A DNA stretch of 64,000 nucleotides from Azorinus chamasolen (GCA_963576725.1 OY755252.1:40056599-40120598), one strand, 5' to 3'; shown: positions 54,325 to 64,000, counted from the stretch's first letter. Program-made: numbers and translations. The notes: a model not told the origin generated them from the sequence alone.

Positions 54325-54442
54325 GTAAAATTTCTACTAATAACATCATGAATACGTATTAGCTGATTTTCTAATGTACACCTTTTAAGGAAGTATTTTG
54401 ACAATGAAGAAAATATTCCAAAATAGGGAATTAGTATATTAC

Positions 54443-54673
54443 ATAAATACTTAAACTGCTCTGATCTAATATTTCGACCACTAAGGGCCTTTGTCAAAGA
54501 TTACCATGTCAAAATACACGTCACATTTTTGTTACATGCATTCAGCCATAAAATCAAAGAGATTTTATGGCTGAATGCATGTAACAAAAATGTGACGTGT
54601 ATTTTGACATGATAATCTTTGACAAAGGCCCTTAGTGGTCGAAATATTAGATCAGAGCAGTTTAAGTATTTAT
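54443..54673. repeat. 113-bp near-perfect inverted repeat
   Basis: Arms 54443-54555 and 54561-54673 are separated by 5 nt (AAAGA) and differ at one position. GGAAGTATTTTG occurs on both sides (54389-54400, 54674-54685), like a 12-bp duplication around the insertion. No relation to the other cores. Confidence 0.9.
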
Positions 54674-54894
54674 GGAAGTATTTTGTTTTGGCAAAAACTG
54701 TAGAATAAGATCTATATCAAGTCATAAGCAAACAGAGCAGATCCTGACCAGATGGCTCCTACAGGGGCTGTCTGATCTGGGTCTATTATGTTTTAAAAAA
54801 TGTGAAAAAGGCATTAGAGGGAAAGGTTTTAACGGGTTTCTTACTTGTTTTACATTTCCAGATACAACTTGAATACTCAACATTGGACATTTTA

Positions 54895-55096
54895 TTCACA
54901 TATGACTTTACTTCAGACTACTAGCTGTCTGACCAGGGCTTACGTATGGACTTACATATATCTTATTCTACAGGTTCTCGACATGGCAAACAGATCCTGT
55001 GTTCATGTCATTATCCAAAATCAGCTTATTGCTTATGAATATTCATGATGTCAATATTTCATACATGAATACATGTACTCATGGTGTAAAGGGTTG
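54895..55096. mobile_element. TTAA-D remnant
   Basis: Core largely gone. CTACAGGTTCTCGACATGGC and GAATATTCATGATGTCAATA identify the right half. Confidence 0.55.
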
Positions 55097-55420
55097 TACC
55101 AGACCACCCATTCAGTAGATCCGTTGAGTGATTAAAGGGAGATAAGCCCGTCACACTCACCATATACACAAACCCGTTACATCTTTCTGAAGTTAAGAAA
55201 CCTTTACAGAAGTGAAGCCCATTCAATGTACAATAGTGATATCGCTTAACTGAATTTGACATGGAAAAATACATACCCTGTTCTGGTAAATCACCTAAAT
55301 GTATATTTGGGTCTTTACTGTTCACAATATCTGGTCAAATATTTGCCAGCTTTTCAACAGGAGAATAGATGAGTTATTGCATTGATCATAATGGAAGATA
55401 TAATAACCCATAAATATGTA
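55097..55420. other. Unique spacer
   Basis: An 88-codon minus-strand open frame (55059-55325) has no recognised similarity. Nothing else seen. Confidence 0.35.
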
Positions 55421-55668
55421 ATACCATTACTCTATAAATACACCTTTCTATGCCTTTGTAAACGGAGTATACCAAGATCAGATGGCTCCTATTATATAGG
55501 AGCTGTCTGAACAGGGTCTGCTCCCTTTTGCTTATGATATAATACAGATAGATTCTGCAGTTTCTGCCATGGCCAAACATTCCTGTGTCCATGTGCTATT
55601 ATAGCAAATTAATCTAAATAATATTGATGACATAATTATATCTAACATGAATATTCATGTAGGAAAGG
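55421..55668. mobile_element. TTAA-D MITE
   Basis: CATTACTCTATAAATACACC ... AATATTCATGTAGGAAAGG. Core tip GGCTCCTATTATATAGGAGC with an enlarged, still symmetrical centre. Confidence 0.75.
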
Positions 55669-55761
55669 AGTACCGGTAGGAACTATGAGCAGAAACAAAC
55701 TTAACCCTTTACTTGGCGAGACTCTGTCCTTGACAAACATTTCATTCTTGTATTACCTATA

Positions 55762-56122
55762 CAGTGCTCCCTCCCTACAACGGCCCTCTCGATAACGATT
55801 CCCTCCTTACAACAACGCGTGTCACTGTTTCCGAAACAACAAGGCTCCAGAAAAACTTCTTTCCATCGTATTTTCTTTATGCCTCCATCAAACCCTATGT
55901 TGTGACCACTCTTTAGAATCGTCACTTTGTGACGATTCTAAAGAGTGTTCACAACATAGGGTTTGATTGAGGCATAACGGTTTTAGTTCTCGAAATACAT
56001 CTTATCTGGGGATCTGTAAACAAGCTAATTATGTTTGATTTTCCCTCCCTATAACAACTCCCTCTGAACAACACATACTATCTTCGTATCCCAAAGGGTG
56101 TCGTTGTAGAGAGGGAGCACTG
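55762..56122. mobile_element. Large TA-G element, copy 2
   Basis: 361 bp, CAGTGCTCCCTCCCTACAAC ... GTAGAGAGGGAGCACTG, flanked by TA. Nearly identical to the copy at 47907, including the core around GTCACTTTGTGAC. Confidence 0.9.
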
Positions 56123-56179
56123 TACACAATACATGTTATTGTTATGAACATTTATTTCCCTGGCAATGGTGAATCAGAT

Positions 56180-56522
56180 CTGCAACATACAAATAAACGG
56201 AGCAGATCCTGATCAGACATTTCCTACAACTGAATGAAAGAGTTGTAACAGAAATCAAATTTGTTTTCTGTACCATTTATTCATCAAATTAAAGTCCACA
56301 ATTTCTGGTTAAGTGTCAAACATTGTTCCATTGTTGGAAGAACAGTATAACTATATCATTCTTTGGATGAAAAATAAACTGATGTATTGCAATACAATGT
56401 CAAAGAATGTAACCCTTTATTCCATATGCCTTTCTACATATGTGCAAACAGAGTAGACCCAGATCAGATGCCCCTTGTGCTATTATAACAATGAATCTAG
56501 TAGATATTCATGAAGTAAAGGG
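56180..56522. mobile_element. Core-X fragment and deleted TTAA-D
   Basis: 56195-56230: GAGCAGATCCTGATCAGACA. 56409-56522: TAACCCTTTATTCCATATGC ... core to GATGCCCC joined to TTGTGCTATTATAACAATGA, missing the second arm. Confidence 0.6.
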
Positions 56523-56570
56523 TCACTTAAAATTTCTGTTCTCTTTGAATGTGGAATGGTCCATCATTGG

Positions 56571-56820
56571 TCAACTCTTTCCCTGTTCTACATTTATCCC
56601 AAATTTCATTACCTACTGAATATTCATGGACAAAATAGTTATAACGAAATAGGGAAGGTGGAATATTGTAGACATTTTAGAAAGCAAAGAAAAAGATCTA
56701 GCAAATTCTATTAGCAAACAGAGCAGACCCTGATCAGACAGCTCCTCTAGGAGCCGTCTGATCTGGGTCTACTCTGTTTGCAAGTGCGTGAAAACACGTT
56801 TATATGAGGGAAAGGGTTAA
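56571..56820. mobile_element. TTAA-C MITE, intact
   Basis: 250 bp, CTCTTTCCCTGTTCTACATT to GAGGGAAAGGGTTAA. Core tip CAGCTCCTCTAGGAGCCG. Confidence 0.88.
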
Positions 56821-57049
56821 TACTTTCCCTGTACATTATCTAATCTAAATTTCAATATCTACTCAATATTCATAGACAAAATTGTTATTATGATGTCTAG
56901 AAGGAGGAACATTGTACCCATTTTAGAATCTAAAGAAACAGATCTTTCAAATTCCATTAGCAAATAGAGCAGGCCCTGATCAGACAGCTCCTATGATCTG
57001 GGTCTCTACTCTGTTTGCAGATGCATGAACATGTGTTTATATGAGGAAA
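56817..57049. mobile_element. TTAA-C MITE in tandem, second copy
   Basis: Shares TTAA with the preceding copy and has the same orientation. Core tip deleted (CAGACAGCTCCTATGATCTG). Right end decayed. Confidence 0.8.
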
Positions 57050-57106
57050 GACTCCATTTCGTATGAAAAAGGTTTTGGAATAACAGACAGTGTGGGCCTT
57101 GATCAG

Positions 57107-57282
57107 TGTCCATGCTTATAAAGCTTTTCAGTTGAGTCTGAATTCGTTGTCAAGCTTTTGATTGGTCAGATTTGAGTTCTCAAGCTTTTGATTGGTCAGA
57201 TTTGAGCCAAAGGCTCAAATCTGACCAATCAAAAACTTGAGAAAGAACTCAGACTCAACTAAAAGTTTTATAAGCATGGCCC
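57107..57282. mobile_element. FB-H foldback element, copy 2
   Basis: GTCCATGCTTATAAAGCTTT ... AGTTTTATAAGCATGGCC. Here the extra TCAGATTTGAG unit is in the left arm, the opposite side from the copy at 46859. Left flank is a core-X half (CAGTGTGGGCCTTGATCAG). Confidence 0.83.
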
Positions 57283-57508
57283 CAGAAGTCTCTCCCAGAA
57301 GGTTATTACAAATTTGCCAAAGTTAACCCTTTGAATGCTGAATTTTTAAAATGATATTTTCCATTATCAGAGGGTCTACACTGTTCTTCAAATGCTAGTA
57401 CACTTGTCTCCAACATTCAAAACGTTGACAAAGTTATGACTCCTACACAATAGCTTTCTTTTTGTTTTTATTTTACTTTGGATGTAAAATTCAATGAAAA
57501 GAAAGTGA

Positions 57509-58875
57509 TAACAAGAGTGCCAGTGGGCACAATATATGCCCGTCGAGGTCTTGTTCAACATAAACTGGGGTTACGTATTTGCTAAACTCAAATTCTAAGT
57601 CCAATTTTGCGACCAAGTTTCAAGGTTGTAAAAAGGCATACTTTAACAAAAAACCTTAACCAAAAATTCTAAATTAAAAAGCGCCATAATTGTGTCTAAA
57701 TGCTTGACAGAGTTACATTGTATTTACTCTTGCCTATAGATGAAGCTTCTGATGGTGAACAAATGTTTCAAGTTTAACAGCTTTATCTGAAAGGGTTATG
57801 TAAATAAGTGGACTTTAACCAAAACCTTAACCAAAAATTCCAAGCTAAAAAGCGTCATAATTATGTCAAAATGTTAGAGAGAGCTATGTACTCTTGCCTA
57901 CAAGTGAAGCTTGTGATGGTGAACAAGTGTTCCAAGTTTACAAGCTTAATCTGAAAGGGTTATGTAAATAAGTGGACTTTAACAAAAACCTTAACCAAAA
58001 TTTCTAAGTTAAAAGGGGCATAATTCTGTCAAAATGTTGGACAGAGTTATGTACTCTTGCCTACGGGTGAAGCTTGTGATTTTGAACAAGTGTGCCAAGG
58101 TTAAAAGCTTTATCTCAAAGGGTTATGTAAATAAGTGGACTTCAACCAAAACCTTGACCAAAATTCTAAGTTAAAAAGGGGCATAATTCTGTCAAAATGC
58201 TTGACAGAGTTATGTACTCTTGTTTACAGGTGAAGCTTGTGATGGTGAACAAGTGTTCCAAGTTTAAAAGCCTTATCTCAAAGGGTTATGTATATAAATG
58301 GACTTTAACAAAGCCTTAACCAAAAATTCTAAGTTAAAAAGGGGCATAATTCGGTCAAAATGCTTGACAGAGTTATTTACTCTTTCTTACAGGTGAAGGT
58401 TGTGACGGTGAACAAGTGTTCCAAGTTTCAAAGCTTTATCACAAAGTGTTATGTAAATAAGTGGACTTGTTCCACATAAATTGAGGTTAACATTTTTGCT
58501 TAGCGCAAATGCTAAACGCAAATTCTAAGTCCAATTAAGCTACCTTGACCTTGGATAAACGAGCCGGGACTTGCCAGGCTACTGTAGCATGTCTAGATAA
58601 ACATTGTGGTTAGATTTGGGAAGGATCCACCAAGCAGAACTTGAGTTAGAGATGTTACAGACAGACAGACTGGTTAACATTTTTGCTAAATGCAAATTCT
58701 AAGTCCATTTGTGTGACCTTGACCTTGGATAAACAAGATAAATATTGTGTTAAAATTTGAGAAGGATCCACCAAGCGGAACTTGAGTTAGAGATGTTACA
58801 GACTGACGGCCGGACAGATGGACGGACAGCGCCATTCCATAATACGTCCCGTTTTTTCAAACGGGCGTATAAAAA
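57509..58875 (+). mobile_element. Helentron/pearl-type non-autonomous element
   Basis: The 5' part has AACAAGAGTGCCAGTGGGCA, with GTGCC/GGCAC pairing. Then come about five 162-171-bp tandem units (CTAAGTTAAAAAGGGGCATA; starts at 57661, 57832, 57996, 58159, 58321), two ~150-bp subterminal blocks, a GACAGA/GACGG-rich tract (58800-58830) and a 3' hairpin CCCGTTTTTTCAAACGGG at 58848-58865. This order matches pearl elements and related Helitron-like repeats of bivalves (family knowledge). Confidence 0.75.
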
Positions 58876-58920
58876 CTGTTTTATAACTACATGTACATAT
58901 GTACATAGTTTAGCACAAGT

Positions 58921-58926
58921 TTTATT
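58921..58926 (-). terminator. Poly(A) signal of the minus-strand gene
   Basis: AATAAA on the minus strand, about 70 nt past the stop codon of the terminal exon and about 50 bp from the 3' hairpin of the Helentron-type element. Confidence 0.55.
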
Positions 58927-58994
58927 ATTTAGGTACTGGTTTAACAAATGGGAAACAAAGCATTTCTTTATCTAACAACAAACTCTTAAAATGA

Positions 58995-59295
58995 TTAGTC
59001 ATCAGTCTTTTTGCTTGATTTCGTCTCATGCTCTGATATCAGGGAATCTATGCTTATTTCTTCTCCTTCAGTAACTGTATCTGTAATACTTTCTGCAGTC
59101 ACACTTTGTGTGTCATTACTATCTATCTCTGTAGTTTTATCATCTGGCTGGATTTTCCTTAATTTCACTCCTTTGAGTCCAAGTAATGTACAATCTGCCT
59201 CAAGTAAAGTAACATGTTTATCACTGCCAAGAAAACTAGAAGTCATTTCAACGTCATGGAGAAGAAGTCTAACCACTGTTCCTTTCTTGTATAAT
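58995..59295 (-). CDS. 3'-terminal coding exon of an unrecognised protein
   Basis: On the minus strand, acceptor CTATTTCTATTTCAG at 59296 opens a 301-nt exon: one base completing a codon, 99 codons, then TAA at 58995-58997. The peptide begins LYKKGTVVRLLLHDVEM, looks like alternating beta-strands up to about residue 55 (HVTLLEADCTLLGLKGVKL), and ends in a Ser/Thr/Asp/Glu-rich tail closing KSSKKTDD. Splice site, intact frame and poly(A) signal together support a real host gene whose earlier exons lie at higher coordinates, possibly outside the window. No function assigned. No ATG is needed at the open-frame start, which here is GTG. Confidence 0.6.
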
Positions 59296-59414
59296 CTGAA
59301 ATAGAAATAGTGAAATAGCTCTGAAATTATTCAGATACTTACACCATTAATAATGTCTAATATTTTACTCAGAAATTCAAGTCTCTGCCCATTATGAATA
59401 GTTTTAATCTAGTT

Positions 59415-59800
59415 TCCAGTCCACTCATTAATGATAGGGTTACCTGCCCTTGTGGAATGGGTCCCCCTTGTAATAGTTAACATGCATACCAAATTTGAAC
59501 CAAATATCTTGGACAGTTTCTGAGATATGGACCTGAACATAAAACTTAACCAACAATGAAAATTCTAAGTCAAAAAAGGGGCATAACTATGGCAATATTA
59601 ATTTTAGGGTTACCTACCCTTGTGAAATGGGTTCCCCTTGTGATAGTAAACATACATACCAAATATGATCCAAATATCTTTGATGGTTTCTGAGAAAAGG
59701 ACCTTAACAAAAAGGTTAACCAACGCTGATGCCGACACCGACGCCGACGAGAGGGTCATGACAATAGCTCCACTTTTTGAAAAAGTGGAGCTAAAAAGAC
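59415..59800 (+). mobile_element. Helentron-type element, second subfamily
   Basis: Two ~169-bp units (AGGGTTACCTGCCCTTGTG at 59438 and 59607), then CGACACCGACGCCGACGAG, ending with hairpin AGCTCCACTTTTTGAAAAAG plus TGGAGCT at 59766-59792. Confidence 0.72.
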
Positions 59801-59938
59801 AAGGAAATCAATTTATTGCCCAAACATACAGAATCATATCTGCAGCATACATCGCATAAGCAAACTTGACAGACTGATTACGTATCTACACCTTTTGCAA
59901 AAGCATAAAAAGAAAATTTATAAATTAAACTGCCAAAA

Positions 59939-60122
59939 CAAAGTTCCTACTGTCAGAGGTAAGATACAATTATTTACATGAAATTAATAAAATTAACTAG
60001 AACTGTAAGCCAAAGTTCCTACTGTCAGAGGTAAGATACAATTATTTACATGAAATTAATAAAATTAACTAGAACTGTAAGCCAAAGGCTAACGAATACC
60101 CCCCCCCCCCCCCCCCCCCCCC
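59939..60122. repeat. 72-bp tandem duplication and a C24 run
   Basis: 59939-60083 is two exact-looking 72-bp copies (AAGTTCCTACTGTCAGAGGT). 60099-60122 is 24 consecutive C. Both could be real or affected by assembly error. Confidence 0.85.
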
Positions 60123-60261
60123 ACCTGTCTGCTTGTCAGAACACCTATCATCAATTAGAACATATGTACATACAGAAACGTTAAGAGATTTAAAAACAAT
60201 ACATGCCCCAACCCAATTTATGTAATACAAAATGAAGAATATTCAGAGAAATAAGACCCTT

Positions 60262-61026
60262 TCATGCGGTTTTTGTCAAATCCAAAGTTCTAAAGCTAGG
60301 TACCTTTTCAGAAAAACATTAAGTTCAAGGACCATAACTCTGACAAAAATTATTCAACCAGACCGATATTTGAACTTAAGCTGAACGTCATCTAGATTTA
60401 TTTTTATGTCAAATATGAAGTTAATATCTGCAACCACTTCCAAAGAAAGACCGGAAAACTTTGACAAAAACTTAAAAGTTCAAGGGCCATAACTCTGGCA
60501 AAAATTATTCAACCAGACTGAGATTGGGAATTAAGCTGTAAATCATCTAGAGTTAGCTTTATGCCAAATATAAAGTTAATATCTGCAACCACTTCCAAAA
60601 AAGTCTGAAAAATCCCAAATTTGAAGAAAAAAATTAAAGTTCAAGGGCAATAACTCTGGAAATAATTATTCAACCGGACTGAGATTGTAACATAAGCTGA
60701 AACTTATACAGATTTAGCTTTGTACTAAATATAGAGTTGATATCTCGAGTCACTTCCATAAAAAGTCCAGAAAACAGGAAAACATCGGTAGGGGGCTAAA
60801 AAGGGGAGATAAGTCCTGAAGTAGTGGTCCGATCATAACGGAAATATGCGGTGCACAGGTTTATATGGTCATATGGCTATATATGAACTTTCAACAAAAT
60901 TGAAGCAAAACTGTAGAAGAAGAAGACCGGACAAAATTGTGTCCACGGACGGACAGACGGACAACCTGATTCCAGTATACCCCCCCCCCCCAAAAAAAAA
61001 AACTTCGTTGAGGGGGGTATAAAAAC
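60262..61026 (+). mobile_element. Helentron-type element, third subfamily
   Basis: Three ~156-161-bp units (AAGTTCAAGGGCCATAACTC at 60320, 60476, 60637), then a GGACGGACAGACGGACAAC tail and a C-run/A-run/GAGGGGGG hairpin at 60978-61017 closed by TATAAAAAC. Confidence 0.72.
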
Positions 61027-61084
61027 AAGTAAATTTGCTAAATTGATATCCAGTGCCAGTAAGTGCCTGCCTAAGTATTTAAAT

Positions 61085-62058
61085 GAGTTATTGACCAGAT
61101 GGACAAAAGGTAAAGTTTCTGGCTAACAGAGGGCTATAACTGAATGTTTCACAATAAAAACCTCCAGACCATTTATATGAGAGATGGCTCGGAACAGACA
61201 AAAACGTAAATTTTTAGCAAACAAAGGGTCATTACCCTGGTGTTCTAAGGTCAATAGGATACTTGCAGGGCATTTCCCTATGGTACTAAATATTTACCTG
61301 AAGTTTCATATAATAAATCCAAACTGTTTCTGAGATACCACCCCATAAATAGTTAAATACCCTTTCTACACCTTTGCAGTAGACCCAGACTCTGATTAGG
61401 GACTGCAGTTTGCTTATGAAACTAGAGGTTTTTGTCATAAAAGTTGTCTCAGATGTCTCAGATAAACAGATGTCTCTCTCACCCCTCACACCCACACATA
61501 CACACTGCGACACATTGTCAAATTTCTGTACATGAAAACTCGCCTGGACAAAATGTATGTCAGTCAGACAGACAAACAACTCTAACAAAAACAATATGTA
61601 AAGGGAAATAACTCAAAAATGTTGATACCAAAGTAATGGACTTGATGAATGATACTTCCCCTCATCATGCACTTTCCACACCATTTTTCAAGAAAATAAT
61701 TATAACAAGGAATAACTCAAAAAATATTGATACCAGAGTAATGGCCCTTGTGTATGACACTTCCTTTCATCATGCTCTTTCCATAAATGAAATGTCATTC
61801 CAATGGCATGATCAGTAGAACAGGTGTTTTTTTTGGCCAAAATCAATGTAACAAACGGCTATAACTCCAAAAGTAGTGAAGCCAGAGTTATGGCCCTTGT
61901 ACATGACACTTCCTCTCATTATGCTCTTTCCATGTATTAAGTTTCAATCCAACCGCATGAGCCATATATGTGTGACAGGCAGACAGATGGACAGACAACC
62001 CTCACAAAAACGGACAGACAGACAACTCTCACAAAAACAATATGTCTCACCGATATAA
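61085..62058 (+). mobile_element. Helentron-type repeat remnants and a TTAA-D stub
   Basis: Units with ATAACTCAAAAATGTTGATA at 61609, 61712 and 61861, followed by GGCAGACAGATGGACAGACA and GGACAGACAGACAACTC. 61352-61440 is a shortened TTAA-D core (TTTGCAGTAGACCCAGACTC). Confidence 0.6.
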
Positions 62059-62084
62059 ATATGATAATAAAATACATAATACTA

Positions 62085-62395
62085 TATGACTCAACAGTCT
62101 TCTTTGGTCAACATTTCCTGTGTTCATAATGCATATGTCATTATAAAAACAATGATTAAAATTAATATTCATAAAGGACATTATTTCTTACATGAATATT
62201 CATGGAGTAAAGGGTTAACAAAAATGTTCTATTTCTACAGAAAGCTTTTCCTCAACCCTTTAAGTAGTGTATCCCTTTCCTTCATATAAACACCTTTGCA
62301 GAGGGCTACGGGATGTTTCGCTCCAAAACCAGTTCCTCCTGGGATGTTTCACCCCACTATTGAAAATTACTGGGACGTTTCACACCACTATTGAA
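62085..62395. mobile_element. TTAA-D right half and short tandem repeat
   Basis: 62085-62219: D right half ending AATATTCATGGAGTAAAGGG. 62265-62300: D-type terminus. 62330-62395: three ~35-bp units of TGGGATGTTTCACCCCACT type. Confidence 0.65.
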
Positions 62396-62856
62396 ACAAG
62401 AGGTGTCCGCAGACAGCAGGCTCCACTTTCTTAAGTGCTGTATAGTGTAGTGGAAGTCCAAGTCAGAAAGGGGAGATAACTATAGCAAAATTAATTTTAG
62501 GGTTACCTGCCCTTGTGAAATGGGTCCCCCTTGTAATAGTAAACATGTATATCAAAGTTGAACCAAATATCTCTGACAGTTTCTGAGACGTGGATCTGAA
62601 CATAAAACTTAACCAACAATGAAAATTCTAAGTTAAAAAGGGGCATAACTATGGCAAAATTAATTTTAGGGTTATCTACTCTTGTGAAATGGGTTCCCCT
62701 TGTGATAGTAAACATACATACCAAATATGAACCAAATATCTTTGATGGTTTCTGAGAAAAGGACCTTAACAAAAACGTTAACCAACACCGACGCTGACGA
62801 GAGAGAGAGAGGGTCATGACAATAGCTCCACTTTTCGAAAAAGTGGAGCTAAAAAT
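62394..62856 (+). mobile_element. Helentron-type element, second subfamily, fuller copy
   Basis: Starts GAAACAAGAGGTGTCCGCAG with a CTGTCTGCGG-type short pairing. Two ~170-bp units as in the copy at 59415. Ends with hairpin at 62824-62850 (AGCTCCACTTTTCGAAAAAG). An expanded GAGAGAGAGAG lies before the hairpin. Confidence 0.75.
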
Positions 62857-62969
62857 TACTAGTATTATTTGTTTTAAGGGCATTCTTCTTATGGTTTTTA
62901 GACCTTAGAGTGGCTAATTAATACATTTTATCATCACAAGACAAAGTAAAAGGTGAATAGTATTTTCTT

Positions 62970-63190
62970 TAGGGACATATCTGATCTGGGTCTACTCTGT
63001 TTGCAAATGCGCAAAGGGTTAAGCTATTAAGACCTGCATTAAGTACCATCTGACTTTTAGGCCCAGAATTAGAAATGCTTTGGTGGTCTATTTAAACAGG
63101 TTTTACTGTACATGGAAATCCATGACTTTTAGTCATACATGCGTTTCACGAGATCGCACCCTGACGAGATCGCATACTGACGAGGTCTAC
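62970..63190. repeat. Core-X and TA-B halves; CGAGATCGCA units
   Basis: 62970-63021: right half of a TTAA-C/D copy. 63031-63110: right half of a TA-B ending GGTTTTACTG then TA. 63148-63190: three units of ACGAGATCGCA type. Confidence 0.62.
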
Positions 63191-63415
63191 ACTCCTTTCC
63201 ACAATGGATACATGGGAATTAGCATATTGTAAGTACAATACATTGTAAGTACTTCAAATAAAGTTACATTCAAATAACTGTCCATTTCAATTTACTTTGT
63301 CACTGAATTTAAATCGAGATTTTTTTTTTATTTCTTACCAGATTGAGATCAATTTAGACCACTTGTGTCATCGTTTTTTACAAACTCTGTGTCCGAGTTT
63401 CCCTTGAATCCATCT

Positions 63416-63656
63416 TTAACCCTTTCCCTGTTCTATATTTATTCCAAATTTCAATACCTACTGAATATTCATGGACAAAACAGTTATAATGAAATATGGA
63501 AGATGGAACAATTTAGTGATTTTAGAAAGTAAAGAAACAGATTTTTCAAATTCCACTCGCAAACAGAGCAGACCCTGATCCTATAGGAGCCGTCTGATCT
63601 GGGTCTACTTTATTTGCAAATGCATTGAAATACGTTTATATGAGGAAAATGGTTAA
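63416..63656. mobile_element. TTAA-C MITE
   Basis: TTAACCCTTTCCCTGTTCTA to ATGAGGAAAATGGTTAA. 13 bp of the left core arm is deleted (ACCCTGATCCTATAGGAGCC). Confidence 0.85.
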
Positions 63657-64000
63657 ATAAAGATTCCAGGCCTAAAAACAAGGTTTTCCCATTGTAAACA
63701 TGTTCATTTCAAAATGCAAATGGCGGACGAATGACGTCGAGTGGAACATTCAATTTTTTCTGAGGGTAATGATAACTCTTAAAATTTAATGTCATACATG
63801 AAATTACGTAATTTAGTATGCAATTATCCCTGTTGAAAAATGATATGCTCCACTACCCATAATGCGACGCCCATTTGCAAAGAACAGCTGATAGAATTAG
63901 CATGTAGAAAATGCAATTTCGGCATTTTCTTCCTTCTTACAGCATGGCATTGAGGGATATTTAGCATGGGAGTTCTTGAAAAATGATGAAATCAAATGAA
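63657..64000. other. Unique window edge, possible exon
   Basis: A pyrimidine-rich TTTTCTTCCTTCTTACAG at 63926-63943 is a strong-looking acceptor. The following frame reads HGIEGYLAWEFLKNDEIK before a stop at the window end. Too short to call a gene. Confidence 0.2.

Larger units (their letters stand above)
53830..54832. mobile_element. TTAA-D MITE with two separate insertions
   Basis: D pieces: 53830-53866 (TTCAATATTCATGTAAGAAA), 54340-54400 (ACATCATGAATACG ... GGAAGTATTTTG) and 54674-54832 (GCAAACAGAGCAGATCCTGA ... GAAAGGTTTTAA). Between them lie element TA-J and a long inverted repeat. Confidence 0.75.

Noticed and set aside
60099..60122. Run of 24 C as a structural signal
   Set aside because: Homopolymer length is unreliable in assemblies and nothing around it suggests function.
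62503..62883. 126-codon open frame
   Set aside because: It lies entirely in the Helentron-type tandem units, which are non-coding in other copies.
63715..63731. ATGGCGGACGAATGA as a gene start
   Set aside because: It encodes only four residues before a stop.

Overview
The window is animal nuclear DNA with one complete protein-coding gene, the last exon of a second gene, and a very high density of small palindromic transposable elements. It is probably from a bivalve mollusc. That rests on an invertebrate-type Hey gene with metazoan introns, Helentron/pearl-type repeats with ~160-bp core units and GACA/GACG-rich tails, and tRNA-derived SINEs of a type I associate with molluscs. The species cannot be named from this sequence.

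Layout. 1-1705 is a 22-bp minisatellite. 2213-2372 is a TAC/TAA microsatellite. 2788-5905 is a satellite that becomes a regular 128-bp higher-order repeat (4 x 32 bp) and then a 38-bp subarray. 6.1-34.3 kb is a continuous field of 180-260-bp palindromic elements and their fragments, separated by short unique stretches. 34.4-42.9 kb holds the gene Hey on the plus strand (bHLH-Orange repressor, 317 residues, 4 coding exons), with two CSL/Su(H)-type sites upstream. 43-57.3 kb returns to the element field and contains an intact, apparently very young LTR element (50926-53693) with identical 528-bp LTRs and one gag-like ORF but no polymerase. 57.5-62.9 kb is a cluster of Helentron/pearl-type repeats surrounding the 3'-terminal exon of an unrecognised minus-strand gene (58995-59295, with a poly(A) signal at 58921).

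Element families, named here only for reference. TTAA-A, -C, -D, -E and -F begin TTAACCC and end GGGTTAA, as expected of piggyBac-like MITEs. TTAA-A has the core motif ACCATTGTGATAAATAGAGC. TTAA-C and TTAA-D share core X (arms around CAGACGGCTCC). TTAA-E has ends with AGCAAGCGAAGGG. TTAA-F has the core GAGACGCCGAG. TA-B begins CAGTAAAACCTCTCTATAAC and is flanked by TA, like pogo/Tigger or Tc1 MITEs; it carries core Y, two ~45-nt complementary arms. TA-G is a palindrome on CCCTATACTGTGACCACTC, sometimes inside larger elements ending CAGTGCTCCCTCCC. FB-H is a foldback of about 178 bp. The A, X, Y and E cores share the same hairpin tip, GCTCCTNNAGGAGC, although their ends belong to two different transposase types. 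Insertions of one family into another are common and give relative ages.

Hey acts downstream of Notch, and the proximal CSL site fits that. The mobile elements have no visible link to the gene beyond filling its introns. Coordinates of degenerate elements are approximate to within about 10 bp.
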